Source of the DNA: Streptomyces sp. R33
GTDB taxonomy: Bacteria; Actinomycetota; Actinomycetes; Streptomycetales; Streptomycetaceae
Direction: 5' to 3'
DNA length: 64,000 nucleotides
Assembly (NCBI RefSeq): GCF_041200175.1
Contig: NZ_CP165727.1
Location: 6,761,501-6,825,500 of the forward strand
Below are positions 56,768 to 64,000 of this stretch, piece by piece. The notes below the pieces were generated by a model, which worked only from the letters and a program-made list of their open reading frames with translations, was not told the DNA's origin and made no database searches. Positions within the stretch are counted from its first letter, which is position 1; every line of letters starts with the position of its first letter. Both the position numbers and the translations under genes were made by a program.

Positions 56768-57997
56768 CTAGCCGCCGAACTCCTCCAGGCCCTTCAGCGC
56801 CTGGTCCAGCAGGGCCTGGCGGCCCTCGAGCTCGCGGGCCAGCTTGTCGGCCTTCGCGTTGTTGCCCGCGGCACGGGCCGCGTCGATCTGCTCACGCAGC
56901 TTGTCGACCGCCGCCTGCAGCTGACCCGTCAGACCGGCCGCACGGGCCCGCGCCTCCGGGTTCGTACGACGCCACTCGCCCTCCTCGGCCTCCTGGATGG
57001 CCCGCTCCACCGCGTGCATCCGGCCCTCGACCTTCGGGCGGGCGTCGCGCGGCACGTGGCCGATGCCCTCCCAGCGCTCGTTGAGGGAGCGGAACGCGGC
57101 CCGGGCCGCCTTCAGGTCCGTCACGGGAACGAGCTTCTCGGCCTCGTCGGCCAGCTCCTCCTTCAGCTTCAGGTTCTCCACCTGCTCGGCGTCGCGCTCC
57201 GCGAACACCTCACCGCGCGCCGCGAAGAACACGTCCTGCGCACCGCGGAAGCGGTTCCACAGGTCGTCCTCGGCCTCGCGCTGCGCCCGGCCCGCCGCCT
57301 TCCAGTCCGCCATCAGCTCGCGGTAGCGGGCGGCCGTCGGACCCCAGTCGGTCGACTTCGACAGCGACTCGGCCTCCGCGACCAGCTTCTCCTTGACCTT
57401 GCGGGCGTCCTCGCGCTGCGCGTCGAGCGAGGCGAAGTGCGCCTTGCGGCGCTTGGAGAAGGCGGAACGGGCGTGCGAGAAGCGGTGCCACAGCTCGTCG
57501 TCCGACTTGCGGTCGAGGCGCGGCAGACCCTTCCAGGTGTCCACCAGGGCGCGCAGCCGCTCGCCCGCACTGCGCCACTGGTCGCTCTGCGCCAGCTGCT
57601 CGGCCTCGGCCACCAGCGCGTCCTTGGCCGCACGGGCCTCGTCCGTCTGCTTGGCCTTCTGGACCTTGCGCTCCTCGCGCCGCGAGTCCACGGTCGCGAC
57701 CAGCTTGTCCAGCCGGACGCGCAGGGCGTCGAGGTCGCCCACGGCGTGGTGCTCTTCCACCTGCGTGCGCAGGTGGTCGATGGCCGTCTGCGCGTCCTTG
57801 GCGGACAGATCGGTGGTCCGCACCCGCCGTTCGAGGAGGCCGATCTCGACCACCAGGCCCTCGTACTTGCGCTCGAAGTAGGCCAGGGCCTCCTCAGGGG
57901 TGCCCGCCTGCCAAGAGCCGACGACCTTCTCGCCCTCGGCAGTACGCACGTACACGGTGCCCGTCTCGTCGACGCGGCCCCACGGGTCGCTGCTCAC
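56768..57997 (-). CDS. DUF349 domain protein
   Basis: A 409-residue, highly charged helical protein with repeated DUF349 units of the pattern W-x-x-A-x-R-Y-R-x-L and W-K-x-x-G-R (about 120-340, for example WRSAGERLRALVDTWKGL and WGPTAARYRELMADWKAAGR), flanked by coiled coil. GTG 57997 with GGAGG 5-6 bases upstream is the start; a longer frame to 58123 lacks similarity. DUF349 proteins are reported to be linked to stress or nucleic-acid binding, but the function here is unknown. A YfmQ-like or SbmA role should not be assumed. Confidence 0.9.
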   Translation of the reverse strand: MSSDPWGRVDETGTVYVRTAEGEKVVGSWQAGTPEEALAYFERKYEGLVVEIGLLERRVRTTDLSAKDAQTAIDHLRTQVEEHHAVGDLDALRVRLDKLVATVDSRREERKVQKAKQTDEARAAKDALVAEAEQLAQSDQWRSAGERLRALVDTWKGLPRLDRKSDDELWHRFSHARSAFSKRRKAHFASLDAQREDARKVKEKLVAEAESLSKSTDWGPTAARYRELMADWKAAGRAQREAEDDLWNRFRGAQDVFFAARGEVFAERDAEQVENLKLKEELADEAEKLVPVTDLKAARAAFRSLNERWEGIGHVPRDARPKVEGRMHAVERAIQEAEEGEWRRTNPEARARAAGLTGQLQAAVDKLREQIDAARAAGNNAKADKLARELEGRQALLDQALKGLEEFGG

Positions 57998-58187
57998 AGC
58001 GCCTCCTCCACCTGATGCCTGCGAGGGGTTCACCCCCTGGGCATCGTCCACAGTTTCCTGGGGCGGGCAGCGCCCGCCCTGCACAACGCCAACATAGGCG
58101 ACCGCCGGGCCGGCTGTCCGCATCCCGCACGACGGAATATCGCCGTAGGGGCCGGACCGCGGCCGGTCCCGAGGCCGCCGGAACCCG

Positions 58188-58970
58188 TCAGTTCTGGGTG
58201 ACGGCGCCCTTCTCGATGGTCACCGGGCTCTTGGGGGCGCCGTCCTGCCCGCCGTCGGCGGTACCGGCCTTGGCCACCGCCTCGAGGGCCTTCAGGCCCG
58301 CCGCGTCGATCTTGCCGAACGGCGTGTACGACGGAGCCAGCGGGCTGTCCTTGTAGACCAGGAAGAACTGGCTGCCACCGCTGTGCGGCTGGCCGGTATT
58401 GGCCATCGCCACCGTGCCCGCCGGGTAGATCACCTGGCCCTGCTCGTTCGGCTTGCCCAGCGAGTCGAGGTTCTCGTCCGCGATGGTGTAGCCGGGGCCG
58501 CCCATGCCCGTGCCCTCCGGGTCGCCGCACTGGAGTACGAAGATCCCGGACGTGGTCAGGCGGTGGCACTTGGTGTTGTCGAAGAAGCCCTTGTCCGCGA
58601 GCGACTTGAACGAGTTGATGGTCTCCGGCGTCTTCGCCGCGTCCATCTCGAACTTGATCTCGCCCGCGCTGGTCTTCAGGTCGAACGTGTACTTCGCGTT
58701 CTTGTCGATCGCCATCGCCGGCGAGGGCGACTGCTTCGGCGAGGGCGAGGCCGACGGGTTCGCCGCCGGATCCGCCGCCTGGTCCTTCTTGTCCTTGTCG
58801 AAGACGCCGCTCACGACGAGGCCGACCAGCGTCGCGACCACCACGGCCACCGCCGCGCCGATCACCGCCGCCCGCTGCCGCGACTTCCGCCGGGCCTCCG
58901 CCCGGCGCTTCTGCTGGCGCTCGTACTTCTCCCTGGCGAGCTGTCGCCGTCGCTGATCGCTCGTGACCAC
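58188..58970 (-). CDS. membrane-anchored cyclophilin-type peptidyl-prolyl isomerase
   Basis: A 260-residue protein. A basic N-terminus and one membrane helix (about 35-55) precede a Ser/Pro linker and the cyclophilin domain (about 93-250), with FKSLADKGFFDNTKCHRL and GGSQFFLVYKDSPL containing typical substrate-site residues. The usual catalytic Arg region FHR is here CHR. The active site would face outside the cell. GTG 58970 is preceded by a GGAGA site. Confidence 0.92.
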   Translation of the reverse strand: MVTSDQRRRQLAREKYERQQKRRAEARRKSRQRAAVIGAAVAVVVATLVGLVVSGVFDKDKKDQAADPAANPSASPSPKQSPSPAMAIDKNAKYTFDLKTSAGEIKFEMDAAKTPETINSFKSLADKGFFDNTKCHRLTTSGIFVLQCGDPEGTGMGGPGYTIADENLDSLGKPNEQGQVIYPAGTVAMANTGQPHSGGSQFFLVYKDSPLAPSYTPFGKIDAAGLKALEAVAKAGTADGGQDGAPKSPVTIEKGAVTQN

Positions 58971-59133
58971 CGGGTCGTCTCCTTGTACGTGTATGGCACC
59001 GCTGTCCGGGCTCGGTTAGGCCGTACCGTATATGGGTTCGCTGTGTAACGAGCGGCGCCGGTAGGCTCTGAGCAGCAGCATTCCGAACTCGGCCGCTGCT
59101 GAAGCTCCCGCCGGACGACGATTGAGGACGAAC

Positions 59134-59844
59134 GTGCTGATTGCCGGGTTCCCCGCCGGGGCCTGGGGGACCAACTGTTACGTGGTCGCCCCCGCCGCCG
59201 GTGAGGAGTGCGTCATCATCGACCCGGGCCACCAGGCCACCCAGGGTGTCGAGGAGACGCTGAAGAAGCATCGGCTCAAGCCCGTCGCGGTCGTCCTCAC
59301 CCACGGCCACATCGACCATGTGGCCTCGGTGGTCCCGGTGTGCGGAGCGCACGACGTACCGGCCTGGATCCACCCCGAGGACCGCTTCATGATGAGCGAC
59401 CCGGAGAAGGCGCTGGGACGCTCCCTGGGAGCACAGCTGATGGGCGAGCTCACCGTGGGGGAGCCCTCCGACGTGAAGGAGCTCACCGACGGCGCGAAGC
59501 TGGCGCTGGCGGGCATGGAGCTCACCGTCTCGCACGCGCCCGGTCATACCAGGGGGTCGGTGACCTTCGGGATGCCCGAGGCGGGGGACATCCCCCCGCT
59601 GCTGTTCTCGGGCGACCTGCTCTTCGCCGGCTCCATCGGACGTACCGACTTCCCGGGCGGCAGCCACGCGGACATGCTCGAGTCGCTGGCCCGCGTGTGC
59701 CTGCCGCTCGACGACTCGACCGTGGTGCTGCCCGGTCACAACGAGCACACGACCATTGGCCGTGAGCGCGCCACCAACCCGTACCTGCGGCAGGTGGCCG
59801 CCGGCCTGGGAGACGGCTTCACGTCTCCACGACGAGGAATGTGA
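59134..59844 (+). CDS. metallo-beta-lactamase-fold hydrolase (glyoxalase II-like)
   Basis: 236 residues. The metal motif is THGHIDH (about 56-62), with HAPGHTRGS (about 133-141) and SGDLLFAGSIGR (about 157-168) adding the other ligands, and LPGHNEHTT near 205. This is the hydroxyacylglutathione-hydrolase-like subgroup common upstream of hisS in actinobacteria; these cells lack glutathione, so the substrate is more likely another thioester. GTG 59134 has GAGGA 5 bases upstream. It precedes hisS by 10 bases. Confidence 0.9.
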   Translation: MLIAGFPAGAWGTNCYVVAPAAGEECVIIDPGHQATQGVEETLKKHRLKPVAVVLTHGHIDHVASVVPVCGAHDVPAWIHPEDRFMMSDPEKALGRSLGAQLMGELTVGEPSDVKELTDGAKLALAGMELTVSHAPGHTRGSVTFGMPEAGDIPPLLFSGDLLFAGSIGRTDFPGGSHADMLESLARVCLPLDDSTVVLPGHNEHTTIGRERATNPYLRQVAAGLGDGFTSPRRGM

Positions 59845-59854
59845 CGAGAGTTTC

Positions 59855-61114
59855 GTGAGCACCTTCAAGGCCCCCAAGGGCACGTACGACCTGATCCCGC
59901 CCTACTCGGCGAAGTACCTGGCCGTCCGCGACGCCATCTCCGGCCCCCTGCGGCTGTCCGGCTACGGGTACGTCGAGACGCCGGGCTTCGAGGACGTCGA
60001 CCTGTTCGCGCGCGGTGTCGGCGAGTCCACCGACATCGTGACCAAGGAGATGTACACCCTCACGACGAAGGGCGGGGCCAACCTCGCGCTGCGTCCCGAG
60101 GGCACCGCGTCCGTGCTGCGCGCGGCGCTGGAGGCGAACCTGCACAAGGCCGGCGGCCTGCCGGTGAAGCTCTGGTACTCGGGCTCGTACTACCGCTACG
60201 AGCGCCCGCAGAAGGGCCGCTACCGCCACTTCTCGCAGGTCGGTGCCGAGGCGATCGGCGCCGAGGACCCTGCGCTGGACGCCGAGCTGATCATCCTGGC
60301 CGACCAGGCGTACCGCACGCTCGGCCTGCGCAACTTCCGGATCCTGCTGAACTCGCTGGGCGACAAGGAATGCCGCCCGGTGTACCGGGAGGCGCTCCAG
60401 GCCTTCCTGCGCGGGCTGGACCTGGACGCGGAGACCGTGCGCCGGGCCGAGATCAACCCGCTGCGCGTCCTCGACGACAAGCGGCCCGAGGTACAGAAGC
60501 AGCTGGTCGGCGCGCCGATGCTGCGGGACTACCTGTGCGACGCGTGCAAGGCGTACCACGAGGAGGTGCGGACGCTGATCACGGCGGCGGGCGTGGCCTT
60601 CGAGGACGACGAGAAGCTGGTGCGCGGCCTGGACTACTACACCCGCACCACGTTCGAGTTCGTCCACGACGGTCTGGGCTCGCAGTCGGCGGTGGGCGGC
60701 GGCGGGCGCTATGACGGGCTGTCCGAGATGATCGGCGGGCCGGCGCTGCCGTCGGTGGGCTGGGCGCTGGGCGTGGACCGTACGGTGCTGGCGCTCGAAG
60801 CCGAGGGTGTCGAGCTGGACATCCCGCCGACGACGTCGGTGTTCGCGGTGGCGCTGGGCGAGGCGAAGCCGGTGCTGTTCGGGCTGGTCACGGAGCTCCG
60901 CAAGGCCGGTGTCGCGGCGGACATCTCGTACGGGGGCAAGGGCCTCAAGGGCGCGATGAAGGACGCGAACCGGTCGGGGGCACGGTTCGCGGTGGTCGCG
61001 GGCGACCGGGACCTCGCCGAGGGTGTCGTCCAGCTGAAGGACATGGAGTCCGGGGAGCAGTCCCCGGTCGCCCTGACGGACGTGGTCGCCCTCCTGCGTA
61101 CCAAGCTGGCCTGA
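59855..61114 (+). CDS. hisS: histidyl-tRNA synthetase
   Basis: A 419-residue class II synthetase. Motif 2 (SGSYYRYERPQKGRYRHFSQ) and the HisA/HisB-type segments LVRGLDYYTRTTFEF and GGGGRYDGL (about 285-300) define it, with the anticodon domain in the last 90 residues. GTG 59855 follows a weak purine run. Confidence 0.96.
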   Translation: MSTFKAPKGTYDLIPPYSAKYLAVRDAISGPLRLSGYGYVETPGFEDVDLFARGVGESTDIVTKEMYTLTTKGGANLALRPEGTASVLRAALEANLHKAGGLPVKLWYSGSYYRYERPQKGRYRHFSQVGAEAIGAEDPALDAELIILADQAYRTLGLRNFRILLNSLGDKECRPVYREALQAFLRGLDLDAETVRRAEINPLRVLDDKRPEVQKQLVGAPMLRDYLCDACKAYHEEVRTLITAAGVAFEDDEKLVRGLDYYTRTTFEFVHDGLGSQSAVGGGGRYDGLSEMIGGPALPSVGWALGVDRTVLALEAEGVELDIPPTTSVFAVALGEAKPVLFGLVTELRKAGVAADISYGGKGLKGAMKDANRSGARFAVVAGDRDLAEGVVQLKDMESGEQSPVALTDVVALLRTKLA

Positions 61115-61123
61115 CGGAAGCCG

Positions 61124-61753
61124 TCACAGGAGCTCGTGCCGCATGGCTGTGGTCACCGCAGCCGTGCGGTCCGTGACCTCCAGCTTGCCGAAGATCCGCA
61201 GCAGGTGCGTTTTGACGGTGGATTCCGCGACGAACAGGCGGCGGCCGATCTCCGCGTTCGTCGCGCCCTCCGCGACCAGCCGGAGGACCGCCACCTCCCG
61301 GTCGGAGAGGCGCGGGCGCTCCGGGCGGGTGCGGAGGCGGTCCACCAGGCGGCCCGCCACCGACGGGGCCAGGACCGTCTCGCCCCGTACGGCCGCGCGG
61401 ATCGCGTCGGCCAGTTCGGCCCGTGCCATGTCCTTCAGGAGGTAGCCCGCCGCCCCCGCCTCCACCGCCCGCAGGATGTCCCGGTCGTTCTCGTACGTCG
61501 TCAGGACCACGACCCTGACGGGCAGCCGGGCCGCGCTGATCCGGGCGATGGACTCGACGCCGTCGCCGTCCGGCATCCGCAGGTCCATGAGGATCAGGTC
61601 CAGGCCGCCGGGCACCAGCTCCGCGGCCAGCGCCTCCGCCTGCGGGCCGTTCGCGGCCTCCGCGACGACCTCCAGGTCCGGCTCCGCGCTGAGCATGCCG
61701 CGCAGGCCCTCCCGTACCACCGGGTGGTCGTCGGCCAGCAGGATGCGGATCAT
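61124..61753 (-). CDS. NarL/LuxR-type response regulator
   Basis: A 209-residue response regulator with a receiver domain (phospho-acceptor Asp 57 in DLILMDLRMP, conserved DD at 8-9, Lys in LLKDMA) and a C-terminal LuxR helix-turn-helix (LSDREVAVLRLVAEGATNAEIGRRL, about 148-172). It belongs with the histidine kinase directly upstream on the same strand (13-base gap) and probably controls the ABC exporter. Confidence 0.94.
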   Translation of the reverse strand: MIRILLADDHPVVREGLRGMLSAEPDLEVVAEAANGPQAEALAAELVPGGLDLILMDLRMPDGDGVESIARISAARLPVRVVVLTTYENDRDILRAVEAGAAGYLLKDMARAELADAIRAAVRGETVLAPSVAGRLVDRLRTRPERPRLSDREVAVLRLVAEGATNAEIGRRLFVAESTVKTHLLRIFGKLEVTDRTAAVTTAMRHELL

Positions 61754-61766
61754 GTGCTGCGGCTCC

Positions 61767-63005
61767 TCAGAGCGTCGTCGGGAGAGTGGTCGTCGGGAGG
61801 GTGACGGTGACCGTCGTGCCGGTGCCCGGCACCGCGGCGATCGACGCGGTGCCGCCGACCTCCGCCGTGCGGGCGCGCAGCCCCCGCAGGCCGTGGCCCG
61901 GGCCGGGGGCCGCCGGGTCGAAGCCCCGCCCGGTGTCCCTGACCGTGACGGTCAGTTCGCCGTCACCGTAGGCCAGGGACACCGAACAGCGTGCACCCGC
62001 CCCCGCGTGCTTCGAGGCGTTCGACAGGGATTCCTGGCAGGACCGCAGGGCCACCACCTCCAGTACCGCGGCGAGCGGCCGGACCTCCCCGGTCACCGAC
62101 ACCGCCGCCGGCGGGGCCTGCCGGGCCGCGAGGCGGCGTACCGCGTCCGGCAGCGAGCCGGCGTCCAGGTCGGCGGGAGCGCCGCCCGCCACCAGGGCCC
62201 GGGCCTCGGCGAGGTTCTGCCGGGCGGTGGCGGCCATCAGCTCCAGATGCCGGTGGGCCTGCTCCGGATCCGTGTCCATCTCCGACTGCACGGCCTGGAC
62301 CAGCATCAGCAGGCTCGTGAAGCCCTGGGCTAGGGTGTCGTGGATCTCGCGGGACATGCGTTCCCTTTCGGCATGGGCGCCCTGCGCGGCGGACAGCCGG
62401 GCCACTTCCTCCCGGCTGGCATCGAGTTCGGTGATGAGCGAGGCCCGCTCCCGGCTCTGCTCGATGATCCGGATGATCCAGGCGCCGAAGAAGGAGGAGA
62501 AGACGAGGGTGACGAAGGCGCTGGCCGCGTTGATGAAGACGATGTGGCCGGCCGGCTGCCACAGCAGCGCCCACCCGGCCACCGGCAGCAGCGCCACCAC
62601 CCCCATCGCGCCGACCGCCCGGCGCAGCGGCAGCAGCATGAAGCAGTGCGGGGCGAGGGCGAAGGTGATCAGCCGGGTCTCGCCCGCCAGGGAGGCGGCG
62701 GGCAGGAACAGGGCCACCACCACGCCCAGGTAGCGCAGGGACAGCCCCGGTTCGGCCCCGGGATCCTTCTGGAGCAGGGGCCGGCCGGCCCACGCGTACC
62801 AGGGGATCAGCAGCGTGAGCAGGGCGGCGGCGGGGACCCGGTACGACAGCGGGGGAAAGTCCGTGCCCAGGACGAAGGCCACGGTCGCGACCCACACGAA
62901 GCCGAAGTAGAGGTCCCAGGGCCCGAACGCGCGGTCCCAGACGTGGGATTCGCGCGCTCCGGCCCTCCCGGTGAACCCGCTCAGCCGTCGCGGCGGTTCT
63001 TCCAC
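61767..63005 (-). CDS. sensor histidine kinase (HisKA_3 type)
   Basis: A protein of about 412 residues. Several membrane helices (about 30-180) precede the dimerisation domain, whose phospho-His is in MSREIHDTLAQGFTSLL (about 217-233), then HATPase_c with VRDTGRGFDPAAPGPGHGLRGL. It is the partner of the regulator at 61124. The start is uncertain: GTG 63005 gives a 25-base overlap with the ABC permease gene, and no ribosome site is obvious; a later start would remove the first helix. Confidence 0.88.
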   Translation of the reverse strand: MEEPPRRLSGFTGRAGARESHVWDRAFGPWDLYFGFVWVATVAFVLGTDFPPLSYRVPAAALLTLLIPWYAWAGRPLLQKDPGAEPGLSLRYLGVVVALFLPAASLAGETRLITFALAPHCFMLLPLRRAVGAMGVVALLPVAGWALLWQPAGHIVFINAASAFVTLVFSSFFGAWIIRIIEQSRERASLITELDASREEVARLSAAQGAHAERERMSREIHDTLAQGFTSLLMLVQAVQSEMDTDPEQAHRHLELMAATARQNLAEARALVAGGAPADLDAGSLPDAVRRLAARQAPPAAVSVTGEVRPLAAVLEVVALRSCQESLSNASKHAGAGARCSVSLAYGDGELTVTVRDTGRGFDPAAPGPGHGLRGLRARTAEVGGTASIAAVPGTGTTVTVTLPTTTLPTTL

Positions 63006-63847
63006 TTGAAGGTCAGCAGACACAGCACCAATCCTCCGACGACCCAGGCACCCAGGACCAGGGCGACCTTTCCGTACTCCCAACTGCCCGCCTGCTCCAG
63101 GACGGCCGCGGACTCCGGCAGGAACACCCCGCGCAACCCCTGGCACATCCACTTGAGCGGGAACAGCGCGCCGACGTTCAGCAGCCAGTCCGGGATCGCG
63201 TTGACCGGGATGAACACGCCGGAGACGAACTGCAGGATCAGGAACGGCAGAACGACCACCGAGCTGGCGCTCTTGCCGGACTTGGGCAGGCTGCTGATGG
63301 CGATGCCGAGCAGGGCGCACCCGGTCAGGCCGAGGGCGAAGATCCAGCCGAAGGTCAGCCACTTCGAGGCCGAGGCCGGCAGATCGAGGCCGAAGAGGGT
63401 GGAACCGACGAGCAGCAGGATCGCGGTCTCGGCGAGCCCGGTGGCCAGCACCATCCAGACCTTGCCGAGGAAGTACGCGGCCGGGGGCATCGGAGTCCCG
63501 CGCAGCCGGCGCAGCACCTTCTCGTCGCGTTCGACGGCGATCGAGATCCCGAGCGACTGGAAGCTGGTGGACATGATGCCCGCCGCGACCATGCCGGCCG
63601 CGTACAGCTGGGAGGCGGTGACCCCGGTGTTCTCCACGCTGTCGCGGAAGATCGAGGCGAACAGGGCGAGGAAGACGATGGGGAAGGCGAAGGTGAAGAT
63701 CATCGCGTCGCGCTGGCGGACGAACTGCCGGATCTCCAGGGCCCCGCGGCTCAGCCCCAGGGTCCAGGCGCCGGGCAGCGTCTGCGCGGCCGCCGCGGCC
63801 CTGCCGCCGGCCGTCGCGGTCGTGGCGGTCTTGGCGGTCGTGCTCAT
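62981..63847 (-). CDS. ABC-2 type transporter permease
   Basis: 288 residues, six membrane helices with a polar N-terminus. RQFVRQRDAMIFTFAFPIVFL and LKWMCQGLRGVFLPE are typical of ABC-2 exporters of drugs, lipids or peptides. ATG 63847 overlaps the stop of the ATPase gene upstream. It overlaps the kinase gene downstream, tying transporter and sensor into one operon. Confidence 0.92.
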   Translation of the reverse strand: MSTTAKTATTATAGGRAAAAAQTLPGAWTLGLSRGALEIRQFVRQRDAMIFTFAFPIVFLALFASIFRDSVENTGVTASQLYAAGMVAAGIMSTSFQSLGISIAVERDEKVLRRLRGTPMPPAAYFLGKVWMVLATGLAETAILLLVGSTLFGLDLPASASKWLTFGWIFALGLTGCALLGIAISSLPKSGKSASSVVVLPFLILQFVSGVFIPVNAIPDWLLNVGALFPLKWMCQGLRGVFLPESAAVLEQAGSWEYGKVALVLGAWVVGGLVLCLLTFKWKNRRDG

Positions 63848-64000
63848 CGTGCGGCCTCCGGCTGCTGCGTGGTCGTGGGTACGAGCTGACCCGTGAGGCG
63901 CAGGTACACGTCCTCCAGGGTGGGCCGGCCGATCTTCAGCCCCGGGATCTCGCCCTCGAAGCGGGCCATGAGCTCGGCGACCGTGCGGGTGGGGGTCTCG
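63844..64000 (-). CDS. ABC transporter ATP-binding protein, C-terminal end
   Basis: Only the last 51 codons are in the window, ending in TGA that overlaps the permease ATG (ATGA). The translated tail includes RPTLEDVYLRLTGQ, the usual end of DrrA/CcmA-type exporter ATPases. The rest lies past base 64000. Confidence 0.85.
   Translation of the reverse strand, partial: ETPTRTVAELMARFEGEIPGLKIGRPTLEDVYLRLTGQLVPTTTQQPEAAR

Overview
The window is chromosomal DNA from a Streptomyces-like actinomycete. Evidence: GC content is very high with strong G/C third-position bias, GTG/TTG starts are frequent, several genes look leaderless, and the sporulation gene ssgB is present together with phosphatidylinositol-mannoside genes and a Ser/Thr kinase. 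The gene order thrS - HIT - ... - pgsA - patA - pimA - ... - pdxS - pdxT - yebC - ruvCAB - yajC - secDF - apt - relA - ... - hisS is the classic actinobacterial core cluster. I see no insertion sequence, prophage, CRISPR array or rRNA.

Layout. 1-9.1 kb: end of a membrane oxidoreductase-like gene, a PlsC acyltransferase, a Tat-exported glycerophosphodiesterase, a small sigma-like protein, acetyltransferases, two small membrane proteins, and a metNIQ methionine importer preceded by a short Met/Cys-rich leader peptide. 9.1-15.4 kb: three corrinoid/tetrapyrrole genes (cobL, a BluB-CobT fusion with a roughly 495-residue Pro/Ala/Glu-rich N-terminal extension, and a CobA/CysG-like enzyme). 15.4-20 kb: TrmH methyltransferase, a tail-anchored protein kinase, small proteins, a kinase-fold phosphotransferase. 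20.0-20.6 kb: a minus-strand tRNA operon (Gly, Cys, Val x3). 20.7-26.9 kb: aminodeoxychorismate enzymes, acetyltransferase, DsbA-like protein, CGNR regulator, ssgB, PGPGW membrane protein. 26.9-33.6 kb: two tRNA-Val(CAC) genes flanking a giant membrane protein and an SRPBCC protein, then a DnaQ-like exonuclease divergent from a DUF4365 (PD-(D/E)XK-like) gene coupled to a gene of unknown function. 33.7-61.1 kb: the core cluster named above. 61.1-64 kb: a LuxR-type two-component system overlapping an ABC-2 exporter whose ATPase gene runs off the window.

How the genes work together. metNIQ imports methionine, probably under translational attenuation. The cob genes act in corrin ring methylation and lower-ligand synthesis and attachment. 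pgsA/patA/pimA build PI and PIM lipids. pdxST makes pyridoxal phosphate. ruvCAB resolves Holliday junctions. yajC/secDF assist Sec export. apt and relA link purine salvage to the stringent response. Several well-formed terminators separate these units.

The most interesting items are the Met/Cys leader with an operator-like palindrome, the DUF4365 gene pair, the BluB-CobT fusion and its palindromic leader, an EF-G paralogue with a degenerate G4 motif, and several unexplained operator-like palindromes.
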